Shown here: piece by piece, positions 41,775 through 50,697 of the stretch
How the letters are laid out: the number at the start of each line of letters is the position of its first letter
Numbering within the stretch: position 1 is the stretch's first letter
Assembly: GCF_014648915.1 (NCBI RefSeq)
Contig: NZ_BMSA01000011.1
Span: 209,224-273,223 of the forward strand
Length of the DNA stretch: 64,000 bases
Reading direction: 5' to 3'
From: Streptomyces phaeofaciens
GTDB lineage: Bacteria > Actinomycetota > Actinomycetes > Streptomycetales > Streptomycetaceae
The notes under the pieces: generated by a model
The model's input: the letters and a program-made list of their open reading frames with translations, nothing else
Databases searched by the model: none
What the model was told of the DNA's origin: nothing
Translations under genes and position numbers: made by a program

Positions 41775-43562
41775 GTGCCTTCCCCGCGCACCAGCGCGCC
41801 GTCGACGACCACCGGCTCCGACGCGCTCCTCTACCTCCTGTTCGGCGTCCTCGGCGCCGCCATGGCCTTCGGCTCGCTGGCCTGGCTGACCGGCAACCTC
41901 ACCAACTCCCTCGCCGGAAGCGGCCCATGGGCCCCGTTCCGCGCCACCGACGCCCTGCTCCACCCGGAGATGCTGTGGCCGGCCCTGAGCACCACCGCGC
42001 TGCTGACCGGCGCCCGCGTCGTTCCCGCCCTGCTCACCCTGGCCCTGCTCACCACCGTCCTGGTGCTCTGGCTGCGCCGACGCGCCGGCGCCAAGACCGG
42101 TCTCGCCCGCAAGGGCGACCTGGCGCCGCTGCTGGACAAGGAGATCACCGCCAAGGCCAAGAGCCTGCGCCCGTCCCTCGGCGACCGGGACGACAAGGAG
42201 GTCGCTCCCGCCGACCGCGGCATCCTGCTCGGCACCCTCGACCCGGGCCGTGCCGAGGTCCGGGCCTCGTGGGAGGACGTGATCGTCGCAATCATGGCGC
42301 CGCGTTCCGGCAAGACGTCCGGCCTGGCGATCCCCGCGATCCTCGCGGCCCCCGGCCCGGTCCTGCTCACCTCCAACAAGGCGGCGAACGACGCGTTCAC
42401 CGCGACGGTGGACGCCCGCGCCGAGGTCGGCACGGTCTGGACGCTCGACCCTCAGCAGATCGCCCACCATCCGCGGGAGATGTGGTGGGACATCCTGGCC
42501 GACGCCCGCGATCTGGCCGGGGCGAAGCGGCTGGCGGGGCACTTCGTCGCGGCAAGCGTGGACGAGTCGAGCGGCTCCGACTTCTGGTCCACCGCCGCGT
42601 CCAACACGCTCGGCGCCCTGTTCCTGGCCGCCGCGAGCCACCGGCGGCGGATCACCGACGTGCTGGCATGGCTCGCCTCCCCCGCCGACCGGACCCCGGT
42701 CGACCTGCTCACCGACGCCGGCCACGACGCGGTCGCCGCCCAGCTCCAGGGCACCGTCTCCGGTGCGACCGAGACCCGCGACGGCATCTATGAGACGGCG
42801 AGGCAGTACGCGAGCTGCCTGCTCGACCCGGACGTCGCCGCCTGGGTCACTCCGAACGAGGACCTCCCCGAGTTCAAGCCCCTCGCCTTCGCCACCTCCC
42901 ACGACACGCTGTACCTGCTGAGCAAGGACGGCGGCGGCAGCGCGTCGGCGATCATCGCGGCGGCGGCCGACGCGGTGATGCGCGCGGCCGTGATCGTCGC
43001 CGAGCGTTCCGGGGGTCGGCTCGACCCGCCAGCCCTGTGTGTCCTCGACGAGGCCGCCAACGTCTGCCGCATCAGCGATCTGCCGGACCTGTACTCGCAC
43101 CTGGGCAGCCGGGGTGTCATCCCGGTGACGATCCTGCAGTCCTACCGGCAGGGCCAGCGGTGCTGGGGCGAGGCCGGGATGGACGCCCTCTGGTCCGCCG
43201 CCACCGTCAAGATCGTCGGCTCGGGCATCGACGACGCCGACTTCGCCGACCGCCTCAGCCGCCAGGTCGGCGACCACGATGTCCAGACCGTCTCGGTCTC
43301 CACGAGCGAGGGCGGCAAGTCCACCTCGGTGAGCATGCGCACCGAGCAGATCCTTCCGCCCGACGCGATCCGCGCCCTGCCCAAGGGCAAGGTGCTGCTG
43401 CTGGCCACCGGCCTGCGGATCGCCATGCTCTCCATCCGGCCCTGGTACAAGGAGCCCTCCGCCAAGGTCGTCGGGCCAGCCTCCGCCCGGGCCACAAAGG
43501 CGATCACCGAGCGGGCCCTGGCGAAGACCGTCGGCCACGACGACTTCGGGCTGTCGGCATGA
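41775..43562 (+). CDS. VirD4/TraG-type coupling protein
   Basis: A 595-residue type IV coupling ATPase that links the relaxase-DNA complex to the channel. Two N-terminal membrane helices (LLYLLFGVLGAAMAFGSLAW; VVPALLTLALLTTVLVLWL) precede the ATPase: Walker A IMAPRSGKTSGLAIP near 175 and Walker B LCVLDEAANVC near 420. A TraM-recognition-like C-terminal part follows (PVTILQSYRQGQRCWGEAGM). ATG 41775; its TGA overlaps the ATG of the next gene (ATGA). The motif order is canonical. Confidence 0.92.
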   Translation: MPSPRTSAPSTTTGSDALLYLLFGVLGAAMAFGSLAWLTGNLTNSLAGSGPWAPFRATDALLHPEMLWPALSTTALLTGARVVPALLTLALLTTVLVLWLRRRAGAKTGLARKGDLAPLLDKEITAKAKSLRPSLGDRDDKEVAPADRGILLGTLDPGRAEVRASWEDVIVAIMAPRSGKTSGLAIPAILAAPGPVLLTSNKAANDAFTATVDARAEVGTVWTLDPQQIAHHPREMWWDILADARDLAGAKRLAGHFVAASVDESSGSDFWSTAASNTLGALFLAAASHRRRITDVLAWLASPADRTPVDLLTDAGHDAVAAQLQGTVSGATETRDGIYETARQYASCLLDPDVAAWVTPNEDLPEFKPLAFATSHDTLYLLSKDGGGSASAIIAAAADAVMRAAVIVAERSGGRLDPPALCVLDEAANVCRISDLPDLYSHLGSRGVIPVTILQSYRQGQRCWGEAGMDALWSAATVKIVGSGIDDADFADRLSRQVGDHDVQTVSVSTSEGGKSTSVSMRTEQILPPDAIRALPKGKVLLLATGLRIAMLSIRPWYKEPSAKVVGPASARATKAITERALAKTVGHDDFGLSA

Positions 43563-43798
43563 ACGCGCCCATGCCGCCCTCCGTCGGGCTGGCCCAGTCG
43601 CCGGCCGTCCTGCGCGCAGGCCGGTGGTGGCTGGTCGGCGAGGCCGGGTCGGTTCCGCTCTCCGACCCCGCGTTCATCGCCGTGCTGAACGGCTTCGCCG
43701 AGGCGCTGTCCGCCGCCGACCGGACGGTCGCCGCTCTGCGCCAACCGGATGAGCCGTCCGCCGCGTCCGTTCCCCGTACGGGAAGCCGCCGGCGATGA
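43559..43798 (+). CDS. small hypothetical protein coupled to traG and the DnaB-N gene
   Basis: A 79-residue protein whose ATG overlaps the coupling-protein stop and whose stop overlaps the next ATG (ATGA at both ends). It has a short amphipathic core (VLRAGRWWLVGEAGSVPLSD; AVLNGFAEALSAADRTVAAL) and a basic end VPRTGSRRR. The tight coupling argues that it is real. It may assist the coupling protein. No family is recognised. Confidence 0.72.
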   Translation: MNAPMPPSVGLAQSPAVLRAGRWWLVGEAGSVPLSDPAFIAVLNGFAEALSAADRTVAALRQPDEPSAASVPRTGSRRR

Positions 43799-44967
43799 AC
43801 CCGCTGATGGACGCCGAGCAGGCCCTCCTCGGCGCGGTGCTGCTCGACCCGGGACAGCTCACGGACCTGGAGTGGCTCGCGCCGGATCACTTCTACCGGC
43901 CGGTCCACCAAGCCCTGTTCGGCGCGCTGCGCAAGCTCCGGGGCGACGGTCACCCCGCGGCCGAGGGCGAGCGGCCGGTGCCGCTGTCGTGGGTGACCGA
44001 CGCGGTCGCCGAGGCTGGTCTTCACGTACGGGGGCTGACCGCCTCGTACGCCCATGTACTGATCTCGGCCTGTCCGCGTCCCGGGCATGCTCCGGTGTAC
44101 GGCCGCATGGTGCTGGAAGGGGCGATCCATCGCACCGTCACCGAGCATGCGATCCGGCTTCACCAGGAGGCGCGCACAGGTGCGCTGCGCGGCGAGGTCG
44201 AGGGGACGCTGCACTACGCGGACGTCCTGGCGGGGGTGCTCACGGATCTCGCCCGGCGGTGGGGCACCGAACCGCGACCGGTCGCGCCCGCCGTTCCGCC
44301 GGCCGTCACCCCGTCCGCCGTTCCGCCGGCGCAGGCCGATCAGGTGGCCGAGGACGAGGTGTTCCTCCTGGCCCTCCTCGTCGAGCGGCCGGGCGCGATG
44401 GGCGAGGTGGTGGACTGGCTGCGGCCGGGGGACTTCGCCGACCCGGTACACGGACAGCTCTACCGGTGCCTCGGGGCGCTGCACCACCGGGGTGAGCCCC
44501 TCGACCGGATCACCCTGCTGTGGGAGGCCCAGCGGCGCGGCCTGCTGGCCGACGGCACGCTGTCGAAGGGCCGGTTCGCCCTCATCTGCGACGGCGTGGG
44601 GGCCGGCAACGCCGAATGGCTCGGCCAGCAGGTGATGCGCTCCTCGCTCACCCGGGCCGCCGCCGCCTCCGCACGCGCCGTCCGTGCGCTGGCCGAGGAC
44701 GAGGCCCTAGCTCCGGGGCGGCTGATCAACCACGCCCTGCACGCACTCGGTCCGCTCGACGAGGTCCGCGCCCGCTGGCAGACCGCGCACGGCCGGACGG
44801 CCTCTCCGGCGCCGGCCCCTACCTCTTCTCCGGACGGCCCGCCACCGGCGCGGGTGCACGCGGCTCTCAACCGCAGCACCACACGCGAGACGCCATCGCC
44901 CCTGCCTCGGGCGGGTCCCAGCTCCCCACCGCATGCCGGTCGGACGCCCTCTCGCAGCCACCGCTGA
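43795..44967 (+). CDS. protein with two DnaB-helicase N-terminal-like domains
   Basis: A 390-residue protein with two copies of the DnaB N-terminal fold. Copy 1 is at ~5-150 (AEQALLGAVLLDPGQLTDLE then FYRPVHQALFGALRKL), and copy 2 at ~185-320 (EDEVFLLALLVERPGAMGEV then FADPVHGQLYRCLGAL). No RecA-like helicase domain or Walker motif follows. The tail is Pro/Ser-rich and ends RTPSRSHR. In DnaB this domain binds primase, so it may recruit host replication proteins to the element. That role is inference. Confidence 0.8.
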   Translation: MNPLMDAEQALLGAVLLDPGQLTDLEWLAPDHFYRPVHQALFGALRKLRGDGHPAAEGERPVPLSWVTDAVAEAGLHVRGLTASYAHVLISACPRPGHAPVYGRMVLEGAIHRTVTEHAIRLHQEARTGALRGEVEGTLHYADVLAGVLTDLARRWGTEPRPVAPAVPPAVTPSAVPPAQADQVAEDEVFLLALLVERPGAMGEVVDWLRPGDFADPVHGQLYRCLGALHHRGEPLDRITLLWEAQRRGLLADGTLSKGRFALICDGVGAGNAEWLGQQVMRSSLTRAAAASARAVRALAEDEALAPGRLINHALHALGPLDEVRARWQTAHGRTASPAPAPTSSPDGPPPARVHAALNRSTTRETPSPLPRAGPSSPPHAGRTPSRSHR

Positions 44968-45017
44968 CTCCACCCCTGTACCGGTCCTCCCTCACGTCTT
45001 CCTCTCCGGAGTTCACC

Positions 45018-45596
45018 TTGACCGACGCCTCCGTCTCCAACGCCTTGGCCCTCCGTGCCTCGGCACTGGGCTTCGACGCCCTGCGAGACAACCTCCCGTC
45101 CACCGACCCCCATCACCCCTCACCCGACGCCGTCACCGTCGCCCGCCGCCTCACGGAACTCAGCGCGCTGATCACCGACCTGGCCGACGAGGTGCTCCTG
45201 CGGTCCGCCGAGCACGGCCTCGAAGGACGCTCCGCCTCTGCCACCGTGGGCTTCGCCGCCGCCATCCGGCCCGCGTGCGAAGCGGCGTCCGCTCTCGGGG
45301 CCGTAGCCCTCCGGCTCTCCGTCCTGGACCAGGAAGAGCACCTTCACGGCCCGCTCGGAGCCAAGGACAGGCGCGCGGCGGGGCCGCTCCTCGACAGCGC
45401 ACTCGGCATCGCGAGGGGGTCTCTGCGTGAGACCGCCGAGTCCCTGCGCGTCGCGGCGGCGACGGTCTCCCTTCCGTCCCTGCGTACCCAGGCCGCTCTC
45501 CTCCGGTCCGTGGCAGCGGCGTCTCCTCCTCGCTCCCTTCCTCCCGCTGCCGTCTCGGCGGCGGCTCCTCAAAACCTGATGACACGAGGTCGGTGA
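45018..45596 (+). CDS. hypothetical helical protein
   Basis: A 192-residue, almost wholly helical protein (AVTVARRLTELSALITDLAD; SLRETAESLRVAAATVSLPS) ending QNLMTRGR. The TTG start at 45018 is chosen from CCGGAG seven bases upstream; the open frame continues upstream only as a shadow of the DnaB-N gene. It lies 1 bp before the methyltransferase relic. No family is recognised. Confidence 0.6.
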   Translation: MTDASVSNALALRASALGFDALRDNLPSTDPHHPSPDAVTVARRLTELSALITDLADEVLLRSAEHGLEGRSASATVGFAAAIRPACEAASALGAVALRLSVLDQEEHLHGPLGAKDRRAAGPLLDSALGIARGSLRETAESLRVAAATVSLPSLRTQAALLRSVAAASPPRSLPPAAVSAAAPQNLMTRGR

Positions 45597-45597
45597 C

Positions 45598-46795
45598 GTG
45601 GCCATCACCGTCTCCCGTCCTCCGCTGATCGGGTCGCTCTGCTCCGGGTACGGCGGCCTCGACCTGGGGGTGCAGGCCGCTCTCGGCGGCACCCTGGCCT
45701 GGCACGCGGAGGTCGATCCGAACGCCTCGCGCATCCTGGCCCGCCACTGGCCCGGCGTCCCCAACCTGGGCGACATCACGACCGTCGACTGGTCCGCCGT
45801 CCCCCGGGTGTGCGTCCTGACGGCCGGCTTCCCCTGTCAAAGACGTCTCGGTCGCCGGCCGCCGGGCCGGACTCAACTCCCACACCCGTTCCGGGCTGTG
45901 GCTGCACGTCGCCCGTGCGGTCGAGGCCCTCCGACCCTGCCTGGTAGTGATCGAGAATGTGCGCGGCCTCCTCACCTCCCCCGCCGGCTCCCCTGGCGAC
46001 GTGGAACCCTGCCCGTGGTGTCTGGGAGACACCACAGGTCAGCCTCCTCTGCGGGCACTCGGTGCCGTACTCGGATCCCTGGCCGACCTCCGGTACGACG
46101 CGAAATGGCTCGTGCTTCGCGCCTCCGACGTCGGAGCCCCGCACCGGCGCGAGCGGACCTTCCTGGCGGCCTGGCCTGCCGGAGACCCTGCTCAAGACGC
46201 CGACCAGCAACATCGGGAAGAACGGCGGCTCGCAGCACCCGGCCAAGAGGAAGAGCGGGGGCCACGGGCCGAACCTGGCCGACGAGGTCGAGTGGCTCCT
46301 GCCGACCCCGAAGGCGTCGGACGGCATCAAGGGCTCGCCCAACCAGCGGCACGGCAACGGGGACATGACCCTGCCCAGTGCGGCGGCTTCGCTCTCCCCC
46401 GCCCGGCGGATGACCGGCACGGGCCGTCGATCCGACAAGGAACGGCGCCCGCCCATGCCGACGGTGTTCCTGCCGCTGTGGGCGGAGCCGAGCCCGGAAG
46501 CCGGGGAGACGAGCGGCGATGGGGACCGTACGCAGCCGCCATCACCCGATGGGAGAGGCTCACCCGTCCCGCGCCGGCGCCCACCGACGCGGCTGGTCGG
46601 CTGCACGCCGAATTCGTCGAGTGGATGCAGGGCCTTCCCAGCGGCTGGGTCACCGCCACCCCGGGACTCGGACGTCCGGCGCAGCTCACCGCGCTTGGCA
46701 ACGGCGTCGTTCCCCAGCAGGCGGCACGGGCCCTGCAGCTGCTGGCGCCGCCGTTCCCACGCTGCCCACGCTGCACGGGCGATGGGGCCTGTTGA
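45598..46795 (+). pseudogene. C5-cytosine DNA methyltransferase, broken by about three frameshifts
   Basis: All main C5-methyltransferase motifs are present but spread over three frames. Motif I LCSGYGGLDLG and the catalytic Cys motif AGFPCQ are in frame 1. Motif VI IENVRGLL and motif VIII GAPHRRERTF are in the next frame after an extra A near 45841. The target-recognition region (LPETLLKTPTSNIGKNGG) follows a break near 46176. Motif X ALGNGVVPQQA follows a break near 46510. GTG 45598 follows GAGGTCGGTGAC. No single frame spans the catalytic Cys and motif X, so activity is unlikely. The intact form would have been ~395 residues. Confidence 0.85.
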
Positions 46796-46989
46796 ATCCC
46801 CCGCTCAATGACTGTTCTTGTCCGGTGTGCCAACGGTTGCTGTCGGCATCGATGAAGACGGGAGCGCGCACGCAGCACAGAGCACCAGACATTTCCGGCA
46901 CCGTGGCGGACATGAGACTGGCCTCATCGATGCCCAGCAACCCGACGCGGGGCACCTGGCTGCGCAGGCAGACACGTCCCGGCGACCGC

Positions 46990-47766
46990 CTACCGAATCA
47001 CCTGGCACACCCTGTTGTCGTCCATCACCTCGTACACATCGATGCGCAGCAGCTCGCGGACATGGAGCGGGACTCGTTCGGCAGCCTTGACTGACGACGA
47101 GGGCACGACGAGCGCATAGCGTATGTGAGGGTCCTGGCTCGTCATGCGGCGCAGCAGCTGGCCGTAGGCGATGTCGGCGTCGATGCCCTTCTCGCTGGTG
47201 CGGCCTTTGGCTTCGCAGATCAGCCGCTCGTGGTCGCGTACGGCCTCCAGGTCGGTCCAGCGGTCCGTGGGGTCGACCGGGGTCCAGCCCTCGGCGAACA
47301 GCCACGTGCGGAAGGCGTCGGTGACGCGGTCCTCGTCGCTGTCGCGGGCCAGGATCTTCCGCAGCGCCTCCAGGTCGGCCTTCTCGTTGCGGCGCAGCCG
47401 TCCGCGGCTGTCCGCGTCGAGGTCGGCCGGGCGGACGACTATCAGCCGTAGCCCGTGTGCGGGGATCTCCGTGTCACGTCGGGCGTCGTATAGGGCCCGC
47501 TGCTCGCCCCGGTGGACGCCGCTCACGGTCAGCCGGTCCGGCTTGTCGAAGTGAGGCATCGGCTGGTCGTGCTGCAGTTCGCGGTACTCGACAACGAGCT
47601 CGTGACCGGGCCAGTAGGCGTCGACGGGCAGCTTGACCCGGCGGCCGTTGGTTCCAGGATCTCCCAGCAGCCAGTCGAACTTGTGCTGCGTCAAGGCGCT
47701 CTCGTGGAGGATCCGGTTGCACAGATCGACGACGTACGCCTCGTCACTATCATCTCTCGTTCCCAT
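46990..47766 (-). CDS. nuclease-like protein with two putative endonuclease-fold halves
   Basis: A 258-residue protein. The N-terminal half (~30-110) has VKLPVDAYWPGHELVVEYRE, which resembles Vsr/DUF559-type endonuclease cores. The C-terminal half (~150-215) has WTDLEAVRDHERLICEAKGR followed by AYGQLLRRM, a typical D...E-x-K pattern of the PD-(D/E)xK superfamily. Two nuclease-like folds in one chain would be unusual. ATG 47766 is preferred; GTG 47784 is in frame. It lies opposite to the transfer genes, next to the UDG-family gene. Cleavage activity is inferred from motifs only. Confidence 0.7.
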   Translation of the reverse strand: MGTRDDSDEAYVVDLCNRILHESALTQHKFDWLLGDPGTNGRRVKLPVDAYWPGHELVVEYRELQHDQPMPHFDKPDRLTVSGVHRGEQRALYDARRDTEIPAHGLRLIVVRPADLDADSRGRLRRNEKADLEALRKILARDSDEDRVTDAFRTWLFAEGWTPVDPTDRWTDLEAVRDHERLICEAKGRTSEKGIDADIAYGQLLRRMTSQDPHIRYALVVPSSSVKAAERVPLHVRELLRIDVYEVMDDNRVCQVIR

Positions 47767-47931
47767 GACCGGGCATCCTGCCACCCCCGACTGACAACTG
47801 CCCCCAGGCCAGCGAGCCTCACCTCACGGACCGCACCCAGCGCCAGAGCACCGCGCCCGGGCAGGGGAAACCGACGTCCCCGCCCAGGGCTCGCGCGCCC
47901 CGTGAGCGTTCACGGGTTGCGCCGTTCGGTC

Positions 47932-48603
47932 TCAGGCGGAACGCAGCAGATCAGCCGCCTGACGCAACGTGTCCAGGATCTCCTGGCGGGCCGCAGGCCG
48001 GGAGGCGAACACCCGCGGACTTGGGTGCCATGTGGCAAGAGTGTGGACCTTGGGCGCGTACTGCTCCTGATAGGCAGCCCAGCCGGCTTGCGCCTTGCGC
48101 CCCATCAGGACGACCACCTCCAGCGCGGGAAACATCGAGATCACCTCATGCAGGAACGGCGCCGCGCGCTGTATCTCCGTCCGCCCGGGTGCGGCGATCC
48201 GGTCCGCGGTGCCCAGGTACCACGGCACGACGTTCCAGTGCACAGACAGCTCATAGGGCAGACCCGCCTCGTCTCGCAGCGTCCAGCAGTTCTGCGCGGT
48301 CGGATCGTCGTTGTCGATGGAGATGATGCCGCTGCCCGTACGGCGCAGGGCAGCTTCCGCCCCCATGGACTTCTGGCCGGGCGCCTCCAGAAGGAACAAG
48401 CTGCGCGCTTCAACGCCCCCAGACGCGGGATCGAACCACGGCACGGACTCGCCGTCCCCGAGACGTTCGCGCAGATTCTCCACCCAGTCGTTCAAAGGAC
48501 GTACGGCAGGTACGGTCCGCACAGCCTCCAGCCGTGCCTGCAGGGCTTCGGGATCGCGCAGAGCCCGAGGAGCCGTGGAACGAAGATGATCGCGTGACGT
48601 CAT
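47932..48603 (-). CDS. uracil-DNA glycosylase superfamily protein
   Basis: A 223-residue protein with the UDG-fold signature: LFLLEAPGQKSMG (motif A, ~65-77), an NCWTL turn near 105, and TWHPSPRVFASRP (motif B, ~190-202). A core strand VVVLMGRKAQ lies before it. It is nearest to families 4-6 of the superfamily. Start 48603 is used; ATG 48633 is in frame with GGAGG 11-12 bases upstream. Its likely role is removal of deaminated bases or a variant function. It is cargo between two transfer units. Confidence 0.78.
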   Translation of the reverse strand: MTSRDHLRSTAPRALRDPEALQARLEAVRTVPAVRPLNDWVENLRERLGDGESVPWFDPASGGVEARSLFLLEAPGQKSMGAEAALRRTGSGIISIDNDDPTAQNCWTLRDEAGLPYELSVHWNVVPWYLGTADRIAAPGRTEIQRAAPFLHEVISMFPALEVVVLMGRKAQAGWAAYQEQYAPKVHTLATWHPSPRVFASRPAARQEILDTLRQAADLLRSA

Positions 48604-48766
48604 GGACCGCAGTGTGCCAGGCCCATCTGACATCAGTAGCCGGCCTCCAAACACCCCACCTGTCCCTCCCCCATCCGAAACCGGATCAAGCGCGGAAGGG
48701 AAACAGCTCCGGCCGTTTTCAAAATGCCTCACCAGCGGCCGAATAGTAGCGCTCTACCGGGATTTT

Positions 48767-48800
48767 CCGGCCGGGCCAAACCGCGGTTTCTCCGGATCCT
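48767..48800 (+). promoter_or_regulatory. 34 bp promoter-like element, copy 2
   Basis: Starts CCGGCCGGGCCAAACCGCGG and ends GGATCCT. It is 29/34 identical to 37128-37161 and, like it, ends 40 bp before a start codon (48840). It probably drives the gene block that follows. Confidence 0.6.
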
Positions 48801-48839
48801 GTCGGGCATGTCGCCGTCTCACAGATGGAGCACGCCCCG

Positions 48840-49451
48840 ATGTCCGACACAAACCCGACCGCCTCCACCCCCGGCCCCGTGCCGTTCCGGGTCTCCGACG
48901 AAGACCTCGACGACCTCGCCAGCGCCCTCGCCCAGACCATCGCGGAGGTCAAGCGGCACGGCGTCATCCTCGACCGCCTCGGCTCCGAACCCGACCCCGT
49001 GCCTCCTGCCGACCAGCAGGAGGACGGGGCTGCGGAAGCCGAGGCGGACGACCCGGAACAGACCGACGGCCCTGCCTCAGTGTTCATCGTCGCCCTGGGC
49101 GGCGAGGCGTACGCCGTCGAACTCGCCGCCCTCAGCAACTGGGTGAACCACCTCCTCCTGCCGGTGTACGGCCGGGAGATCAGCACAACGCGCCCGTGGT
49201 GCGCGCAGTGGCACGACCACCCCGAGGCCGTCGCCCGCCTCCACGCGCTCTGGCTCGCATGGCAGCAGCTCACCGACAAGCAGGCCGGTCTGGCAGGCCC
49301 CTCCACGTGGCACCGCGACCACCTGGACCAGGCCCTGGTGCACCTGCGCGCCCCGGACGGTCCGTTCGCCGCGTGCACGACGAGCCCGACCCGGCCCAAC
49401 CACCGGGTCCTGTCCACTCCCGCCCCCGAGTACGCGGAGGTGGCGGCGTGA
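48840..49451 (+). CDS. DUF4913 domain protein
   Basis: A 203-residue protein whose C-terminal ~120 residues match DUF4913: LSNWVNHLLLPVYGREISTT, WCAQWHDHPEAVARLHALWL, AWQQL. The N-terminal ~60 residues are acidic with a short coiled segment. ATG 48840 has GGAG nine bases upstream; ATG 48825 is in frame. It lies 40 bp downstream of the repeated element and overlaps the next gene by 4 bp. DUF4913 is common in actinobacterial mobile elements; the function is unknown. Confidence 0.8.
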   Translation: MSDTNPTASTPGPVPFRVSDEDLDDLASALAQTIAEVKRHGVILDRLGSEPDPVPPADQQEDGAAEAEADDPEQTDGPASVFIVALGGEAYAVELAALSNWVNHLLLPVYGREISTTRPWCAQWHDHPEAVARLHALWLAWQQLTDKQAGLAGPSTWHRDHLDQALVHLRAPDGPFAACTTSPTRPNHRVLSTPAPEYAEVAA

Positions 49452-50224
49452 ACGACGACTTCGACTTCGACTTCGATCTCGACGAACTCGCCCCCGCCGA
49501 TCCCGCCTCCGCGGACGCAGTGGAGCGGTTCTGGTCCGGCGACCTGAGGGCGCTGTCCCAGCACCACACCACGCCCAACGGCTCCCACAGCTTCGTCGTC
49601 GCCCACGATCAGTCCGTTACCTGGGGAGTGCCCGGCAAGCCACAGATCATGGCGATCGCGGTCGCGCGAGACCTGAGCCGGTTCACGTTCACCCTGGAAA
49701 CGAGCTACCACGCCACGGTGTCCTTCGCCCAGGCGTGGCTGGTCGAGCGCGGCTGCCCGCCCGAGAAGATCGCCAAGATCCGCGACGGCCTCCTGGAGCC
49801 CGCCGACGATCTCACTCTCCAGGTCGAGCGACAGATCCGGGGATCGGGCACCCGGTACGAGGTCCTCGACACCCACACCTCTGACTTCGACCCGAGCGAG
49901 ACGTGGACACTGACCCGGGACACCCAGCCTTCCGAGGCGCCGATCCGGGTCTTCCACGAAATGTGGGACCACGCCGACGGCACATACACGATGCGCGAGG
50001 GCGCGTTCGCAGACGAGGACGCCGCCCACGCCTGGCTGGACGACCGAGACGGCCCGCTGCCCGAGCCACCGGAGTACCGCTACGCCGACGGCGCCGTACT
50101 CCGGGCCCGCGCCGCCCTCTCCCGGTCGGCCGACACCCCCGCGATACCGAAGGCCGGCGTCGACGCCCCCCGCACACCGCCAGCCGCACCAGGCCGCCAC
50201 CCGGCCCAAGGACGGCTGCTGTGA
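49448..50224 (+). CDS. hypothetical acidic protein with FD-repeat N-terminus
   Basis: A 258-residue protein, GTG start overlapping the preceding stop by 4 bp. The N-terminus is an acidic repeat (NDDFDFDFDLDEL). The body mixes sheet and helix (FTFTLETSYHATVSFAQAWL; LTLQVERQIRGSGTRYEVLD). A final domain contains VFHEMWDHADGTYTMREGAF then EDAAHAWLDD. It ends GRLL, unlike the Arg-ended neighbours. Function unknown. Confidence 0.65.
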   Translation: MNDDFDFDFDLDELAPADPASADAVERFWSGDLRALSQHHTTPNGSHSFVVAHDQSVTWGVPGKPQIMAIAVARDLSRFTFTLETSYHATVSFAQAWLVERGCPPEKIAKIRDGLLEPADDLTLQVERQIRGSGTRYEVLDTHTSDFDPSETWTLTRDTQPSEAPIRVFHEMWDHADGTYTMREGAFADEDAAHAWLDDRDGPLPEPPEYRYADGAVLRARAALSRSADTPAIPKAGVDAPRTPPAAPGRHPAQGRLL

Positions 50225-50697
50225 GCCGTGCCCGCTTCGCCTTCGCCGCGCACCCCGACGCCATCGCGGACCTGCGGGAACTCCCGGACAACATCCGCGA
50301 CCTGGCACTGCTGGAACTGCAGAACCTGGTCCACGGAAGCGACGACTGCCTGCCGTTGAAGGGCCGCCTCGCCGGCTACCACAAGGTCTACGTCGACCCG
50401 TCCGTGTCCTACCGCCTGGTCATCCAGTTCCGCCCGGCCCCTCCGGCCTCGAACCACAAGCGCGAGATCTACCTGGTCGCCGCCGGGAGCCGGAAGGACT
50501 ACGCGGTCTACCGCACGGCCCACCTGCGCACCGCCCCGACGCAGGACACCGCGGCGGCCTCCGCCGCCGAGGCCCGCGTCCAGGCCGCCCGGTACCGCTC
50601 CTCCCTCACCGCCGGCCGCCCGCCGGCCACCCCGGCAACTCCCGTCCCGGCGGTCCCCACCACGGCCGCCGCCTCCCGAAAGGCCCCCTCGCGATGA
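50221..50697 (+). CDS. RelE/ParE-like protein
   Basis: A 158-residue protein. Residues 8-105 follow the RelE/ParE toxin pattern: helix AIADLRELPDNIRDLALLEL, then LPLKGRLAGYHKVYVDPSVS then YRLVIQF, and REIYLVAAGSRKDYAVYRTA. A Pro/Ala tail of ~50 residues ends ASRKAPSR. GTG 50221 overlaps the preceding stop (GTGA), and the stop overlaps the next ATG. No obvious antitoxin is adjacent. It may be a toxin or a non-toxic paralogue. Confidence 0.68.
   Translation: MSRARFAFAAHPDAIADLRELPDNIRDLALLELQNLVHGSDDCLPLKGRLAGYHKVYVDPSVSYRLVIQFRPAPPASNHKREIYLVAAGSRKDYAVYRTAHLRTAPTQDTAAASAAEARVQAARYRSSLTAGRPPATPATPVPAVPTTAAASRKAPSR

Noticed and set aside
38517..43538. Long minus-strand frames opposite the MFS, ligase and coupling-protein genes
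   Set aside because: No motifs, and codon-position GC bias supports the plus strand.
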